A DNA stretch of 60,336 bases from Runella zeae DSM 19591 (GTDB taxonomy: Bacteria > Bacteroidota > Bacteroidia > Cytophagales > Spirosomataceae): NCBI RefSeq assembly GCF_000423565.1, contig NZ_KE384042.1:1-60336 (forward strand). The letters are read 5' to 3'. This document shows positions 49,940 through 58,888 of the stretch, one piece after another. Each line of letters opens with the position of its first letter. The first letter of the stretch is position 1. The position numbers and the translations under genes are program-made. Under the pieces are notes generated by a model. That model did not search any database, had not been told where the DNA came from, and saw nothing but the letters and a program-made list of their open reading frames with translations.

Positions 49940-52402
49940 TTAAAATTCTCTTTCGCCAAACTCACTTGAGGGTAGCTTCGTTTTGCGGTCAGTTTTGTTG
50001 AAACTATAGGAAAGGTTCAATAAGAAAATGTTGGTTTCTTGGATGTAATTGGTGGTGGTGTAGAAGTTTGAACCATAGGTGGTGATGCGTTGCTCGTTTA
50101 CTTTCATGCCCCCAAAAGAAGTGTTTTGCCAAAGCAATGAAACGCTCATTTTATTTTGCAAAAAGGCTTTTTTTAGAGATAAGTTGGGTTGATAAAACCT
50201 CGAATCCATTCCTTGGGCGGTATTGCGAGCTGATAGGTACGAAAGGTTCAATTGAGTACTCAAAGTAGGAGTGATTTGAAAATTCAGGTTTGAGTTGAGG
50301 GAGTATACCCAACCTTGGCTGCTGACAATCACTGATTTATCAAACAAACTTCCATTGATTTTTAGATTATATACATTGCCCCCGATGAAGAATTTAAGTT
50401 TTTTGATGGGGGCGATTGTGAGACCCATTTCTGAGCCTATCAAACGAGCATTGCCAGCATTGGTATAAATCCGATTCAAAATGGTATCGTTATAGACGCT
50501 ATTGACGCGATTGACAATATCCGTGATTTGTTGGCGATATACATTCCAGTAAAACGATGCCTTTTTTAAATCTTTAGTAATTCCTATTTCATAAATACCC
50601 ACAAACTCTGGTCGGATGTTGGGGTCACCTTGTTCGAGGGTTTCGCTGTGTTCGCGTTCGGGGTAGGGATTTAATTCATTGTTGGTGGAGCGTTGCACTC
50701 GGCGACTGTAGGCTACTTTCAAGCGCAAGTCTTTGCCCATGTCATACAGCAGATTGACAGACGGAAAAAGATTGGATAATTTCAATTCGTTGGGGCGATT
50801 GGTACGATTGTCACTAAATGTTCTGAGGGCGTTTTCGTATCGTAGACCCGACGAAAACTCTAGTTTTTTGAATTTACCTGAGTATTGCGTGTAAAGGCCA
50901 TGAATGCGATTGTAGACGGTGACGTTGGCCGTAAAAGCAGGATTGAGAATAAGGGGTTGATTATTTCCATTTTTTTCAGAGTATACAAACATTCCATCCT
51001 GATTTTGCTGACGAAATTGATACCCCATAGATAGTTTCCCGACCCCGATTTGGTATTCATAGTCGGCTTTGAGACGAAGGGCGTTCAATGGATTAGAGCC
51101 TGTATTGAGCGTATATTGGAGCGTATCTCTTATGTTATTGATATGAATGTTGCTGTTTTTGGTGAAACCATCTATGACGGCATTTTCGTACAATCCCGAA
51201 AAGCTTAGGGTAGAAGCATTTTTAAATTTGTGGCTATAATCGAGATTAAACACCTTAAAATCACCGGATTTGAGTACCAAGTTGGGATTATAATATTGGG
51301 CACGTCCCACTGTTTGATTGGTCAGTAGGTTGGTTTTGGTATTGTTTCGATAATAAATATTGGCAGTGCGATACTGGTCTCTACCTCCCAAATATACCCC
51401 CGCCGAAAGTTCATCGGCTTTGGAAAGGGCATATATTGCCGACGCCCGAAAACCATAATTTTCGCGTTTCATACTCCGCTCGCCGTCGCTCGGAAAACTC
51501 GTAAATATATTGTTGATAGTAGTGTTGACATCTCCTTCTCTTCTACCCGCAATATCGTTTTTGAGATAATTTCCCGAAATGCTTACATCCCATTTGCCTT
51601 TGCGATAGTTGAGTGTGGCATCGAGTCCGTGGCGGAGTGGCTCGGTGGCATTTTCGTAGGCTCGGAGCCTTGGAAGGCCATATTGGAGGTTGGTGGTAAG
51701 CGACACTCCGTCGTTGGTACCTGTTTTGGTCACAATGTTGATAATACCCGCCTTACCGTCAGCATCGTATTTGGCGGAAGGAGCCGTTATCATCTCGATT
51801 TTTTCAATGGTATTGGCCGGAATTTGGGACAAAATTGTGGTGGCATCAATTTGGGTAGGTTTGCCATTTACCAAAATCAAAAAACCTTTAGAGCCTCTTA
51901 TCGTAATCTCACCTTCAGCATTGACCATGACCGAAGGAATATTCCTCAGCACATCCGTGGCGGTTCCCCCTTTGGCTACTTCAAACTCTTCGGCTTTAAA
52001 TACTTGTTTTTCGAGCGTTGCTATCATATTGGGTTTGATGCCTGTTACGGTCACTACCTCAAGTTGTTGGCTAGTAGGGATAAGCCCAATCGAACCTAAA
52101 TCAAGCCTTTGGCGGGCTTTGTCGTAGCTTACTTCGATATATTTTGTTTTATAACCCACGTACTCCACCTTGATGACGTATTTGTCATCCTTCAGACCTA
52201 CAAATTGAAAAGAGCCTTTATCATCAGCGATTTCGCCTTTTATCAAACTACCTTGACTTTTTGATTCTAAGCGGATAGTGGCAAAGGCGAGCGGCTCGGT
52301 GGTGAGCGAATCTACCAATTGGCCTTTGATAAAATTTCCCGATTGGGCATAGCTCAGAATTGTAAGGGGCAAAGCCAATAAGGTAAAAAGCAACTTTTTC
52401 AT
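49940..52402 (-). CDS. TonB-dependent receptor, OMP_b-brl_3 type
   Basis: This 820-residue outer-membrane protein starts at the ATG at 52402, directly before a clean signal peptide (KKLLFTLLALPLTILSYAQ); an earlier ATG adds an unlikely leader. A carboxypeptidase-regulatory-like domain (IKGQLVDSLTTEPLAFATIR) precedes a TonB plug (EGEITIRGSKGFLILVNGKP, IEMITAPSAKYDADGKAGIINI). A barrel ends with NIFLLNLSYSFNKTDRK. It is not SusC-type and has no SusD partner. It probably takes up a peptide, metal chelate or small glycan. An AraC-type regulator lies 120 bp upstream on the same strand and may control it. Confidence 0.92.
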   Translation of the reverse strand: MKKLLFTLLALPLTILSYAQSGNFIKGQLVDSLTTEPLAFATIRLESKSQGSLIKGEIADDKGSFQFVGLKDDKYVIKVEYVGYKTKYIEVSYDKARQRLDLGSIGLIPTSQQLEVVTVTGIKPNMIATLEKQVFKAEEFEVAKGGTATDVLRNIPSVMVNAEGEITIRGSKGFLILVNGKPTQIDATTILSQIPANTIEKIEMITAPSAKYDADGKAGIINIVTKTGTNDGVSLTTNLQYGLPRLRAYENATEPLRHGLDATLNYRKGKWDVSISGNYLKNDIAGRREGDVNTTINNIFTSFPSDGERSMKRENYGFRASAIYALSKADELSAGVYLGGRDQYRTANIYYRNNTKTNLLTNQTVGRAQYYNPNLVLKSGDFKVFNLDYSHKFKNASTLSFSGLYENAVIDGFTKNSNIHINNIRDTLQYTLNTGSNPLNALRLKADYEYQIGVGKLSMGYQFRQQNQDGMFVYSEKNGNNQPLILNPAFTANVTVYNRIHGLYTQYSGKFKKLEFSSGLRYENALRTFSDNRTNRPNELKLSNLFPSVNLLYDMGKDLRLKVAYSRRVQRSTNNELNPYPEREHSETLEQGDPNIRPEFVGIYEIGITKDLKKASFYWNVYRQQITDIVNRVNSVYNDTILNRIYTNAGNARLIGSEMGLTIAPIKKLKFFIGGNVYNLKINGSLFDKSVIVSSQGWVYSLNSNLNFQITPTLSTQLNLSYLSARNTAQGMDSRFYQPNLSLKKAFLQNKMSVSLLWQNTSFGGMKVNEQRITTYGSNFYTTTNYIQETNIFLLNLSYSFNKTDRKTKLPSSEFGEREF

Positions 52403-52522
52403 AAGAATGGGGTAACAAGCACGATAATGTATCAACCAACTATTGAGAGAATGGTTGAAGATTTCTGCAAAATTGCGGCAAGCCCCTTGATAATTTATGG
52501 TCTATTTGAAAATAGTATGGTA

Positions 52523-53341
52523 TTAATGATGCAACGCCCGAAAGACAGAAGGAGTAGAGGTAGTGTGGCGTTTGAAGTATTTCACAAAATGAGAATTATC
52601 TTTAAAATCGAGCGTAATGGCGATTTCTGAAATGGTCATATCAGTATAAATCAGCAGGCGTTTGGCCTCGCTGATGATAAATTCGGCAAGGATTTCGGCC
52701 GCCGATTGATTGTTGGCTTTACGGCAAGCGGCATTTAAGTTTTGGGGAGAAGTATGAAGTAAAGAGGCGTAATGAGCAACGTTGTTTTTGAGTGAGGTAC
52801 TGAGCAATTCGCAAAACGATTCGTATAAGTCTGATTTATTTCTGTGTACATGTGTAATGGAGTGGGCATTTTCTTGGATTTTAGCCAATAATGCCTTTAG
52901 GAGTCCTTCAACTACCAAAAGATTAGGCATAGTCTCGGGGCGGTATTCACGAAGCAATAATTCAAAGAATGGCTCGACGGCTTCGTCGCTTTCGAGATAG
53001 ATACAAGGATAAGCACTGACTTGACCCAGTAGTTTTTTGAGGTCTTTATCCAAACTATTATCTACGAGCCCTTTTTTGAAAATCAATACAAACCCGTCGG
53101 GTTCATCGTTGAGTTCCCAGTGATGAACTTGCTCTTTCCTCACTGTAAATAGCGTAAAAGGCTTTACTGCATAAGATTGATGGTCAATCGCGTGGGTGCC
53201 ACTTCCTTTGGAGAGATAGATGATCTCAAAATAACTGTTGTGCTTATGAGGGTTGGTTTTTCTAATTTCTTTGCGAAAACGAGCTATCTTAAATAAAAGG
53301 TGAGGTTCGAGTTTGTTTTTTGTTTGGATAGAAGTGTTCAT
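52523..53341 (-). CDS. AraC-family transcriptional regulator
   Basis: This 272-residue protein has an N-terminal cupin-like sensing domain (NSYFEIIYLSKGSGTHAIDH) and a C-terminal double helix-turn-helix. The final part reads LAEFIISEAKRLLIYTDMTISEIAITLDFKDNSHFVKYFKRHT, the standard AraC/XylS DNA-binding region. It is transcribed towards the TonB receptor and ends 120 bp before it, so it probably regulates that gene in response to a small ligand. Confidence 0.92.
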   Translation of the reverse strand: MNTSIQTKNKLEPHLLFKIARFRKEIRKTNPHKHNSYFEIIYLSKGSGTHAIDHQSYAVKPFTLFTVRKEQVHHWELNDEPDGFVLIFKKGLVDNSLDKDLKKLLGQVSAYPCIYLESDEAVEPFFELLLREYRPETMPNLLVVEGLLKALLAKIQENAHSITHVHRNKSDLYESFCELLSTSLKNNVAHYASLLHTSPQNLNAACRKANNQSAAEILAEFIISEAKRLLIYTDMTISEIAITLDFKDNSHFVKYFKRHTTSTPSVFRALHH

Positions 53342-53427
53342 TGGTACGACTATTCTCGCTTTCGATTTTATTTCAGAACGCTATTCAAAGTGGTGGCTTC
53401 TTTAATTTTACCTATGGTGCTTGTATC

Positions 53428-53471
53428 AAAAAAAAGCGCTCCTCAAGTCAGTGACTCAAGGAGCGCTTTTT
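53428..53471 (-). terminator. Rho-independent terminator of the glycosyltransferase gene
   Basis: The perfect 12-bp stem aaaaagcgctcc (53431-53442) / ggagcgcttttt (53460-53471) has a further internal agtca/tgact pair and a minus-strand U-tract. It lies 16 bp past the stop. Confidence 0.9.
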
Positions 53472-53487
53472 GATAGGGCTTTTTGAA

Positions 53488-54519
53488 TTAAACTCCTATT
53501 TTTTCCGTAACCAAATAATCGGCTTGTTTGACCGTATGCTGTTTGACCATCATTTCGCCCAAAAATCCCGCTAAAAATAGTTGTACGCCCAGAATAATTG
53601 CCACCAATGCCATATAGAAAAGAGGATTTTCGGTGACATTACGGTAGGGCTCGTTGACGTAGATGAGATAGACTTTCTTGATAATCAATGAGAACGTAAT
53701 CGCAAAACCCACTAAGAAAGAAAGCGTACCCCAAAGCCCAAAAAAGTGCATGGGTGCTTTGCTAAAACGGTGTACAAACGTAATCGAAAGCAAATCAAGA
53801 AAACCATTGACAAAACGCTCAAGTCCAAATTTAGAGCTACCGTATTTGCGGGCTTGGTGTTGGACTATCTTTTCGCCGATTTTCTGAAAACCATTCCATT
53901 TGGCTACGACGGGGATGTAGCGGTGCATTTCGCCGTAAAGGGTGATATTTTTGACCACACGCTGCTTGTACGCTTTGAGACCACAGTTGAAATCATGCAA
54001 ATGCACTCCCGAGATACTGCGAGTAACGGCGTTGAAAAGCTTCGTGGGTAAGGTTTTGCTGAGAGGGTCGTAGCGTTTTTGTTTCCAGCCCGACACCAAA
54101 TCGTAGCCGTCTTCGACTATCATGCGGTAGAGTTCGGGGATTTCGTCGGGACTGTCTTGTAAGTCGGCATCCATCGTAATCACCACACTTCCTCTTACTA
54201 CCTGAAAACCTGTCTGTAAGGCAGGGGTTTTGCCATAGTTACGATTAAATCGAATGCCTTTGATGTGAGGGTCGCTTACGGCAAGTTTTTGAATGACTTT
54301 CCAAGAGTCGTCGTTGCTTCCGTCATCAATAAGAAGTACTTCATAACTAAACTGATGCTCATCCATAACACGCTTTATCCAAGCGGTTAGTTCGGGCAAT
54401 GACTCTTCTTCATTGAAGAGAGGTATAACGACTGATATATCGAGAGCTTCGCCGGGCATAGTATCCAAAATCAATTGCGTATCGCGCAGCAAAGCTACAA
54501 ATTCTTTTGGTGCTTCCAT
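53488..54519 (-). CDS. Family 2 glycosyltransferase, polyprenyl-phosphate type
   Basis: This 343-residue GT-A enzyme has ISVVIPLFNEEESLPELT, DDGSNDDSW, the metal-binding MDADLQDSPDEIPEL and RNYGKTPALQTGF. Two membrane helices lie at the C-terminus (about 235-260 and 290-320), the second containing LGVQLFLAGFLGEMMV. This is the DPM1/ArnC/GtrB layout: transfer of a sugar from a nucleotide donor to undecaprenyl phosphate at the inner face of the membrane. The sugar is not predictable. The gene stands alone between terminators and is probably a housekeeping envelope function unrelated to its neighbours. Confidence 0.9.
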   Translation of the reverse strand: MEAPKEFVALLRDTQLILDTMPGEALDISVVIPLFNEEESLPELTAWIKRVMDEHQFSYEVLLIDDGSNDDSWKVIQKLAVSDPHIKGIRFNRNYGKTPALQTGFQVVRGSVVITMDADLQDSPDEIPELYRMIVEDGYDLVSGWKQKRYDPLSKTLPTKLFNAVTRSISGVHLHDFNCGLKAYKQRVVKNITLYGEMHRYIPVVAKWNGFQKIGEKIVQHQARKYGSSKFGLERFVNGFLDLLSITFVHRFSKAPMHFFGLWGTLSFLVGFAITFSLIIKKVYLIYVNEPYRNVTENPLFYMALVAIILGVQLFLAGFLGEMMVKQHTVKQADYLVTEKIGV

Positions 54520-54812
54520 GGTATTTTGCGGATTAGGGTACGATGTAAAAACCCCTGCTCAACAAACGTGCCAAAGGTTCAATAAATTTCAAGAAACCTT
54601 CGCTTTCTCAGCCAACTGAGTTTTATCTTCTCAGATGCCTCCTTTTGCCTTTGAAGAGTTTTGAAATGAATACGAACCTGTAGGCTATACCGATAGCTTA
54701 CATTTTTTTGTGTTGTCCATAAAATATGAAGAAACAAATAGCCCTATTGGAGCTTAAAAGAGTAATATTTTATACCCAAAAGAAAATACAATTAATCCGA
54801 AAAACGATCTCA

Positions 54813-55616
54813 ATGTTCCTCCAAAAATTAAAAAACGGACAGAATGTGTATGGTACATGTATCACCTCTATTTCTCCTATGTGGCCCGCAGCCATAAAGC
54901 GAACGGGAGTAAATTTTGTGTTTATTGATACTGAGCATATTCCGTTAGACAGGTCGGAGTTGGCCAAGTTGTGTCAGATTTTTCGGGCATTAGAGATTAC
55001 GCCTATCGTGCGTATTCCGAGTCCTGACCCTTTCGTGGCTTGTCAGGTGATAGACGGAGGGGCGCTAGGAGTAGTGGCTCCCTATTTGGAGTCGGTGGCG
55101 CAAATACGGGAGCTAGTAGGGGCTACCAAGTTTCGTCCTCTCAAAGGCGAAAAGCTCCATCAGTACCTGTACGGACACGAAGAAATGCCCGCTGAATTGG
55201 CGCAGTATATTACGAATTTCAACGCTCAAAATATCTGTATTGCCAACATCGAAAGTGTGCCCGCCGTAGAGCGTTTAGATGATTTGTTGTCGGTGCAGGG
55301 ATTGGATGCGGTTTTTATTGGGCCGCATGACTTGTCGGTCAGTTTAGGTTTGCCAGAGCAATACGACCATCCCGAATTTGAGAAAGTAGTGCGTGAGATT
55401 ATTCACAAAACGCGTCGGCATGGTTTGTCGATTGGAATTCACTTTTCGCTCGAACCCGAACGCCAAATTCAATGGATGAAAGAAGGAGCCAACATAGTGG
55501 TTCACAGTTTTGATATAGCACTCTTTACTCAACGTTTAAAACATGACCTTTCTATTATCAAACAAGCGGCGGGGGAGGTAGTTGCCTCTAACACCGTCGA
55601 AAATTTGATTGTCTAA
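54813..55616 (+). CDS. HpcH/HpaI-family aldolase
   Basis: This 267-residue class II pyruvate-dependent aldolase has DTEH at 39-42, Arg67 in VRIPSPDP, DGGALGVVAPYLES at 81-94, Glu147 in IANIESVP, and GPHDLSVSLGL with Asp173. Metal-binding Glu147 and Asp173 with the catalytic Arg match the family. It cleaves 4-hydroxy-2-oxoacids or 2-dehydro-3-deoxy sugar acids to pyruvate plus an aldehyde. The ATG at 54813 is chosen over one 87 bp upstream because it opens the barrel normally. It heads a plus-strand operon running to 60277, so it may finish the sugar-acid pathway served there. Confidence 0.9.
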   Translation: MFLQKLKNGQNVYGTCITSISPMWPAAIKRTGVNFVFIDTEHIPLDRSELAKLCQIFRALEITPIVRIPSPDPFVACQVIDGGALGVVAPYLESVAQIRELVGATKFRPLKGEKLHQYLYGHEEMPAELAQYITNFNAQNICIANIESVPAVERLDDLLSVQGLDAVFIGPHDLSVSLGLPEQYDHPEFEKVVREIIHKTRRHGLSIGIHFSLEPERQIQWMKEGANIVVHSFDIALFTQRLKHDLSIIKQAAGEVVASNTVENLIV

Positions 55617-55647
55617 GTATTATTCTATCCCAAATCTTTCCTCTTTT

Positions 55648-57783
55648 ATGACTGCCGACAATTCTTCTTTTGTGATTCTTCCAAAATCACCAAGTATGCG
55701 ACTGAGCACTTACTTTTTGGTGGGGGTTTCATTGTCGATTGGTTGGGGTATTAGAGGAAACTTTGGACATGAATACGGGGCTGCTTTTGCGGGCTGTTTG
55801 GCGGCGCTCACGGCCTGTTTATTGTCTGGCAGGGCAGATTGGCGTAGTAGGGTACTTCACTTTGGTTTTTTGGGAGCCATAGGTTGGGGATTTGGAGGCT
55901 CTATTTCGTATATGCAAGTCATCTCGGCTACCGAAAGCGGCCATTTGGCTTCGCAATGGTATGGGTATGTTGCTCTTTTTTATATTGGTTTTTTGTGGGC
56001 TGGTCTTGGCGGAGCGGGTACGGCTTTGGCAGCGGTAGGAGATATAAAACTCCTCAATCGTATCACTAGGCCCATTGCTTGGCTGTTTGGAGTGTGGTTT
56101 GTGTTGGATTTAATCGAAGACCCCATCGCCAATTGGCTCCAATCGGGCGTCGGTTTTGACCATACATGGTCTAGGCACAAAAGCCCCTTGTATTGGTTTG
56201 ATGCAGATTATCTTCCGGCTTTTTTTGCTTTACTCGCAGCAGGCCTGTATGACATTTGGGAAAGAAAAGAAAAAAATGCCGTTTGGCTATTGGTTTATTT
56301 GGCAATAGGCGCAGGTTTGGGGTGGAGTGTACAAAGTGTTCTTCGTGTCACAAGTTTAGAAACGCCCTTGGCTTCTTTACTCACCTACTCTTTGGGCGAT
56401 GCCACTTATATTGACCCCGCCACGGATAAAGCGGCTTTTGAAGCCCACAACTTCCTCAACAATTGGCCTCAATGGTTTGGCGATTACCCTCAGCATGTAG
56501 GTTGGGTAGTGGGAGCTGTGTTGGGTATCTCGGCCTACTTTGTACGTTTTGGAAAATTTCGTGATGGGGCTTCTTTGATTGTGTACATGGCGGCGGGATG
56601 GCTCATCGTTTTTTTGTTATTTCCAGTATTGGGAAGCTTGTTTTTTACAAAATTTGGAGGTCTTCGTATGACTCCCCCGAGGTCTGACGATTGGGCGGGT
56701 ATCACGGGTGCTTTTGTAGGAATGAGTCTTTGGATGCGCCACAAAGGCTATTGGGCCGTCGCCTATGCGTCTCTGCTTAGCGGGTTGATAGGGGGATTAG
56801 GATTTTCGGGGATTCAGTGGATTAAACAACTCTTGATGATGCCGGGCAATCCTCGGGTTCTTATCTCAAAAGGCTTACTGCCTGGCTCCGAAGCTTATGA
56901 AAGTAGTGTAGCTTTTTGGAGTCATTGGCAGCAGCAAAATTGGCATAGTTTTCTAGAACAAAGCTATGGGTTTGTCAATGGAATAGCGATTGCGGTGGCG
57001 TTGGCGGTGTTGAGTCGGCGAGTGCCGCTAGATAATACTCCCCCTTCGCCCAAGACGTCTACCGACCGCTGGGCTTTGGGAATAATGTCCGTTTTTGTGT
57101 TGTTGGGAATTCCTTATGTCAACCTTTTTAAAAATGTCAAAGAATGGGGCGAAAGACTCAATCCTGAGGTATGGACTCAGACTACTTTCGGTGCAAACGG
57201 CGAAAAAATAGTTGCGTCTGCCCAGTGGGATGTGCCGTATGTAGGAAGGTTGCCCCAAATAGATTTCTTGCATCTGACCCCCGAAGGATGGTTTAATCTA
57301 ACTTGGATTTTATTGTTAACAATGGCTATTCTAATCATACGGCGGCATTTTAAGGAACCCTTAGCGCTGATTCCTTCTACTTGGTTGGGCAAAGGGCAGC
57401 TTGTGTTTTTGGTGTTGTTGTGGGTGATGATCATCGGGAATTTTGAACGCGCTTTGGTAGGTTGGAGTCCCGAACGTTTATTGACCGAATGGGTCATTAC
57501 TTTCAATGCCATCGTGGCAACTCTTTTAGTATTGACTTTACCTCACGAAAAAGAAACCGTCAAGATTGGTAGTACGATGTCTTTTCAGGCTTTATACAAA
57601 AAGACGTGGTTTGTTACGCTTGCTACGGTTGTAGCGGCAAGTACTTTTTTCTTGTTGACCAATCGCGCTCTGTATCAATATCCTAGTTATGAGAAGCTAG
57701 ATACCAAAAGATATTTTACGCGCTTTGGTCCCGAGGCGGCGTGGCGTTCGAAGCCTAATCTCAAAAATGCCCAACACAAATAA
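55648..57783 (+). CDS. Large multi-pass membrane protein of unknown family
   Basis: This 711-residue protein has roughly 14 hydrophobic segments. The first contains TYFLVGVSLSIGWGIRGNFG, followed by HEYGAAFAGCLAALTACLLSG and a Gly-rich FLGAIGWGFGGSISYMQV. A second repeat-like part has GMSLWMRHKGYWAVAYASLL, and a soluble loop with EGWFNL lies near residue 555. I cannot match a transporter or enzyme family. The glycine-rich early helices suggest a channel- or carrier-like pore. It lies 31 bp after the aldolase and 21 bp before a Gfo/Idh/MocA gene, so it probably moves or modifies the substrate of that pathway. Confidence 0.7.
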   Translation: MTADNSSFVILPKSPSMRLSTYFLVGVSLSIGWGIRGNFGHEYGAAFAGCLAALTACLLSGRADWRSRVLHFGFLGAIGWGFGGSISYMQVISATESGHLASQWYGYVALFYIGFLWAGLGGAGTALAAVGDIKLLNRITRPIAWLFGVWFVLDLIEDPIANWLQSGVGFDHTWSRHKSPLYWFDADYLPAFFALLAAGLYDIWERKEKNAVWLLVYLAIGAGLGWSVQSVLRVTSLETPLASLLTYSLGDATYIDPATDKAAFEAHNFLNNWPQWFGDYPQHVGWVVGAVLGISAYFVRFGKFRDGASLIVYMAAGWLIVFLLFPVLGSLFFTKFGGLRMTPPRSDDWAGITGAFVGMSLWMRHKGYWAVAYASLLSGLIGGLGFSGIQWIKQLLMMPGNPRVLISKGLLPGSEAYESSVAFWSHWQQQNWHSFLEQSYGFVNGIAIAVALAVLSRRVPLDNTPPSPKTSTDRWALGIMSVFVLLGIPYVNLFKNVKEWGERLNPEVWTQTTFGANGEKIVASAQWDVPYVGRLPQIDFLHLTPEGWFNLTWILLLTMAILIIRRHFKEPLALIPSTWLGKGQLVFLVLLWVMIIGNFERALVGWSPERLLTEWVITFNAIVATLLVLTLPHEKETVKIGSTMSFQALYKKTWFVTLATVVAASTFFLLTNRALYQYPSYEKLDTKRYFTRFGPEAAWRSKPNLKNAQHK

Positions 57784-57804
57784 AACATTAAAAGTCAAAA
57801 TCGA

Positions 57805-58788
57805 ATGTCAAAAGAAATAAAATGGGGGATGATAGGATGTGGCAATGTCACTGAAAAGAAAAGCGGCCCCGCTTTTAGCAAAGTGTCACATTCGGAATTG
57901 GTGGCGGTGATGGCCCGCAATCCCGAAATAGCAGCAGACTATGCACAACGCCACGGGGTACCCAAATGGTATAGCGATGTGGATGCTCTTATCAATGACC
58001 CCGAAGTCAACGCTATCTATATCGCTACGCCGCCAGATGTGCACCTTGACTATGCGACTCGGGCCATGAAAGCTGGAAAAGCGGTGTATGTTGAAAAGCC
58101 AATGGCACGCAATGCCGCCGAATGTGAGGCCATGAACCAAATAAGTCGCGAGACGGGTGTGCCGCTTTTTGTGGCCTACTATCGTCGAGCTTTGCCTTAT
58201 TTTTTGAAGCTCAAAGAATTGGTAGCGCAGAAGGTAGTCGGCGATATTCGTTTGGTAACGGTCCAAATTCATTATCAGCCCTATGCCGAAGAGGTAGGAG
58301 AAAATGCGCAACCACGTTGGCGCGTCAATCCCCAAATTTCGGGAGGAGGGCATTTTCATGATTTGGCCTCTCACCAATTTGACTTTTTAGAGTATCTATT
58401 AGGGCCGATCAAATCAGCTCAAGGTATCTCACGCAATCAAGCCGGTTTGTACGAAGCTGATGATATTGTAGTGGCCAACTTCGAGTTTGAATCAGGAATA
58501 CTAGGTACCGGAAGCTGGTGCTATACCCTCAATCGCGAGCAGCGCCTCGACGAAGGCCAAATCATTGGGTCTAAGGGAAAAATCATTTTTTCTTTTTTTG
58601 AAAAGTTTCATATCAAAGTCCTTACAGCTGAGGGTGAGGAAGAATATTATCTGCCTTATCCCGAACACGTACAGCAGCCCTTGATTGAGACGATTGTGCA
58701 GGAATTGCGAGGGGAAGGAACTTGCCCTAGCACAGGAGAAACGGGCGCTCGTGCCAATGCCCTCATGGATCAGATTACGAAGCCATAA
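57805..58788 (+). CDS. Gfo/Idh/MocA-family oxidoreductase (cytoplasmic)
   Basis: This 327-residue enzyme has no signal peptide. It has GMIGCGNVTEKKSGP at the dinucleotide loop, EKP at 97-99 with the usual lysine, and RYNPQISGGGHFHDLASHQ-like sequence with the His-Asp pair of the active site. It carries out NAD(P)-dependent oxidation or reduction of a sugar, inositol or glycoside. Gene order (aldolase, membrane protein, this enzyme, phosphatase) suggests one pathway. It ends ITKP at 58788, 100 bp before the phosphatase start. Confidence 0.92.
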   Translation: MSKEIKWGMIGCGNVTEKKSGPAFSKVSHSELVAVMARNPEIAADYAQRHGVPKWYSDVDALINDPEVNAIYIATPPDVHLDYATRAMKAGKAVYVEKPMARNAAECEAMNQISRETGVPLFVAYYRRALPYFLKLKELVAQKVVGDIRLVTVQIHYQPYAEEVGENAQPRWRVNPQISGGGHFHDLASHQFDFLEYLLGPIKSAQGISRNQAGLYEADDIVVANFEFESGILGTGSWCYTLNREQRLDEGQIIGSKGKIIFSFFEKFHIKVLTAEGEEEYYLPYPEHVQQPLIETIVQELRGEGTCPSTGETGARANALMDQITKP

Positions 58789-58888
58789 AGCGCTCACTAC
58801 ATTATGTTTTTATGAAAAAAAGCCTTTCGGGCTTTCCACATCCTTTTTGTGTATTTCTTTCGCATTAAAATCAATACATAGAGTTACT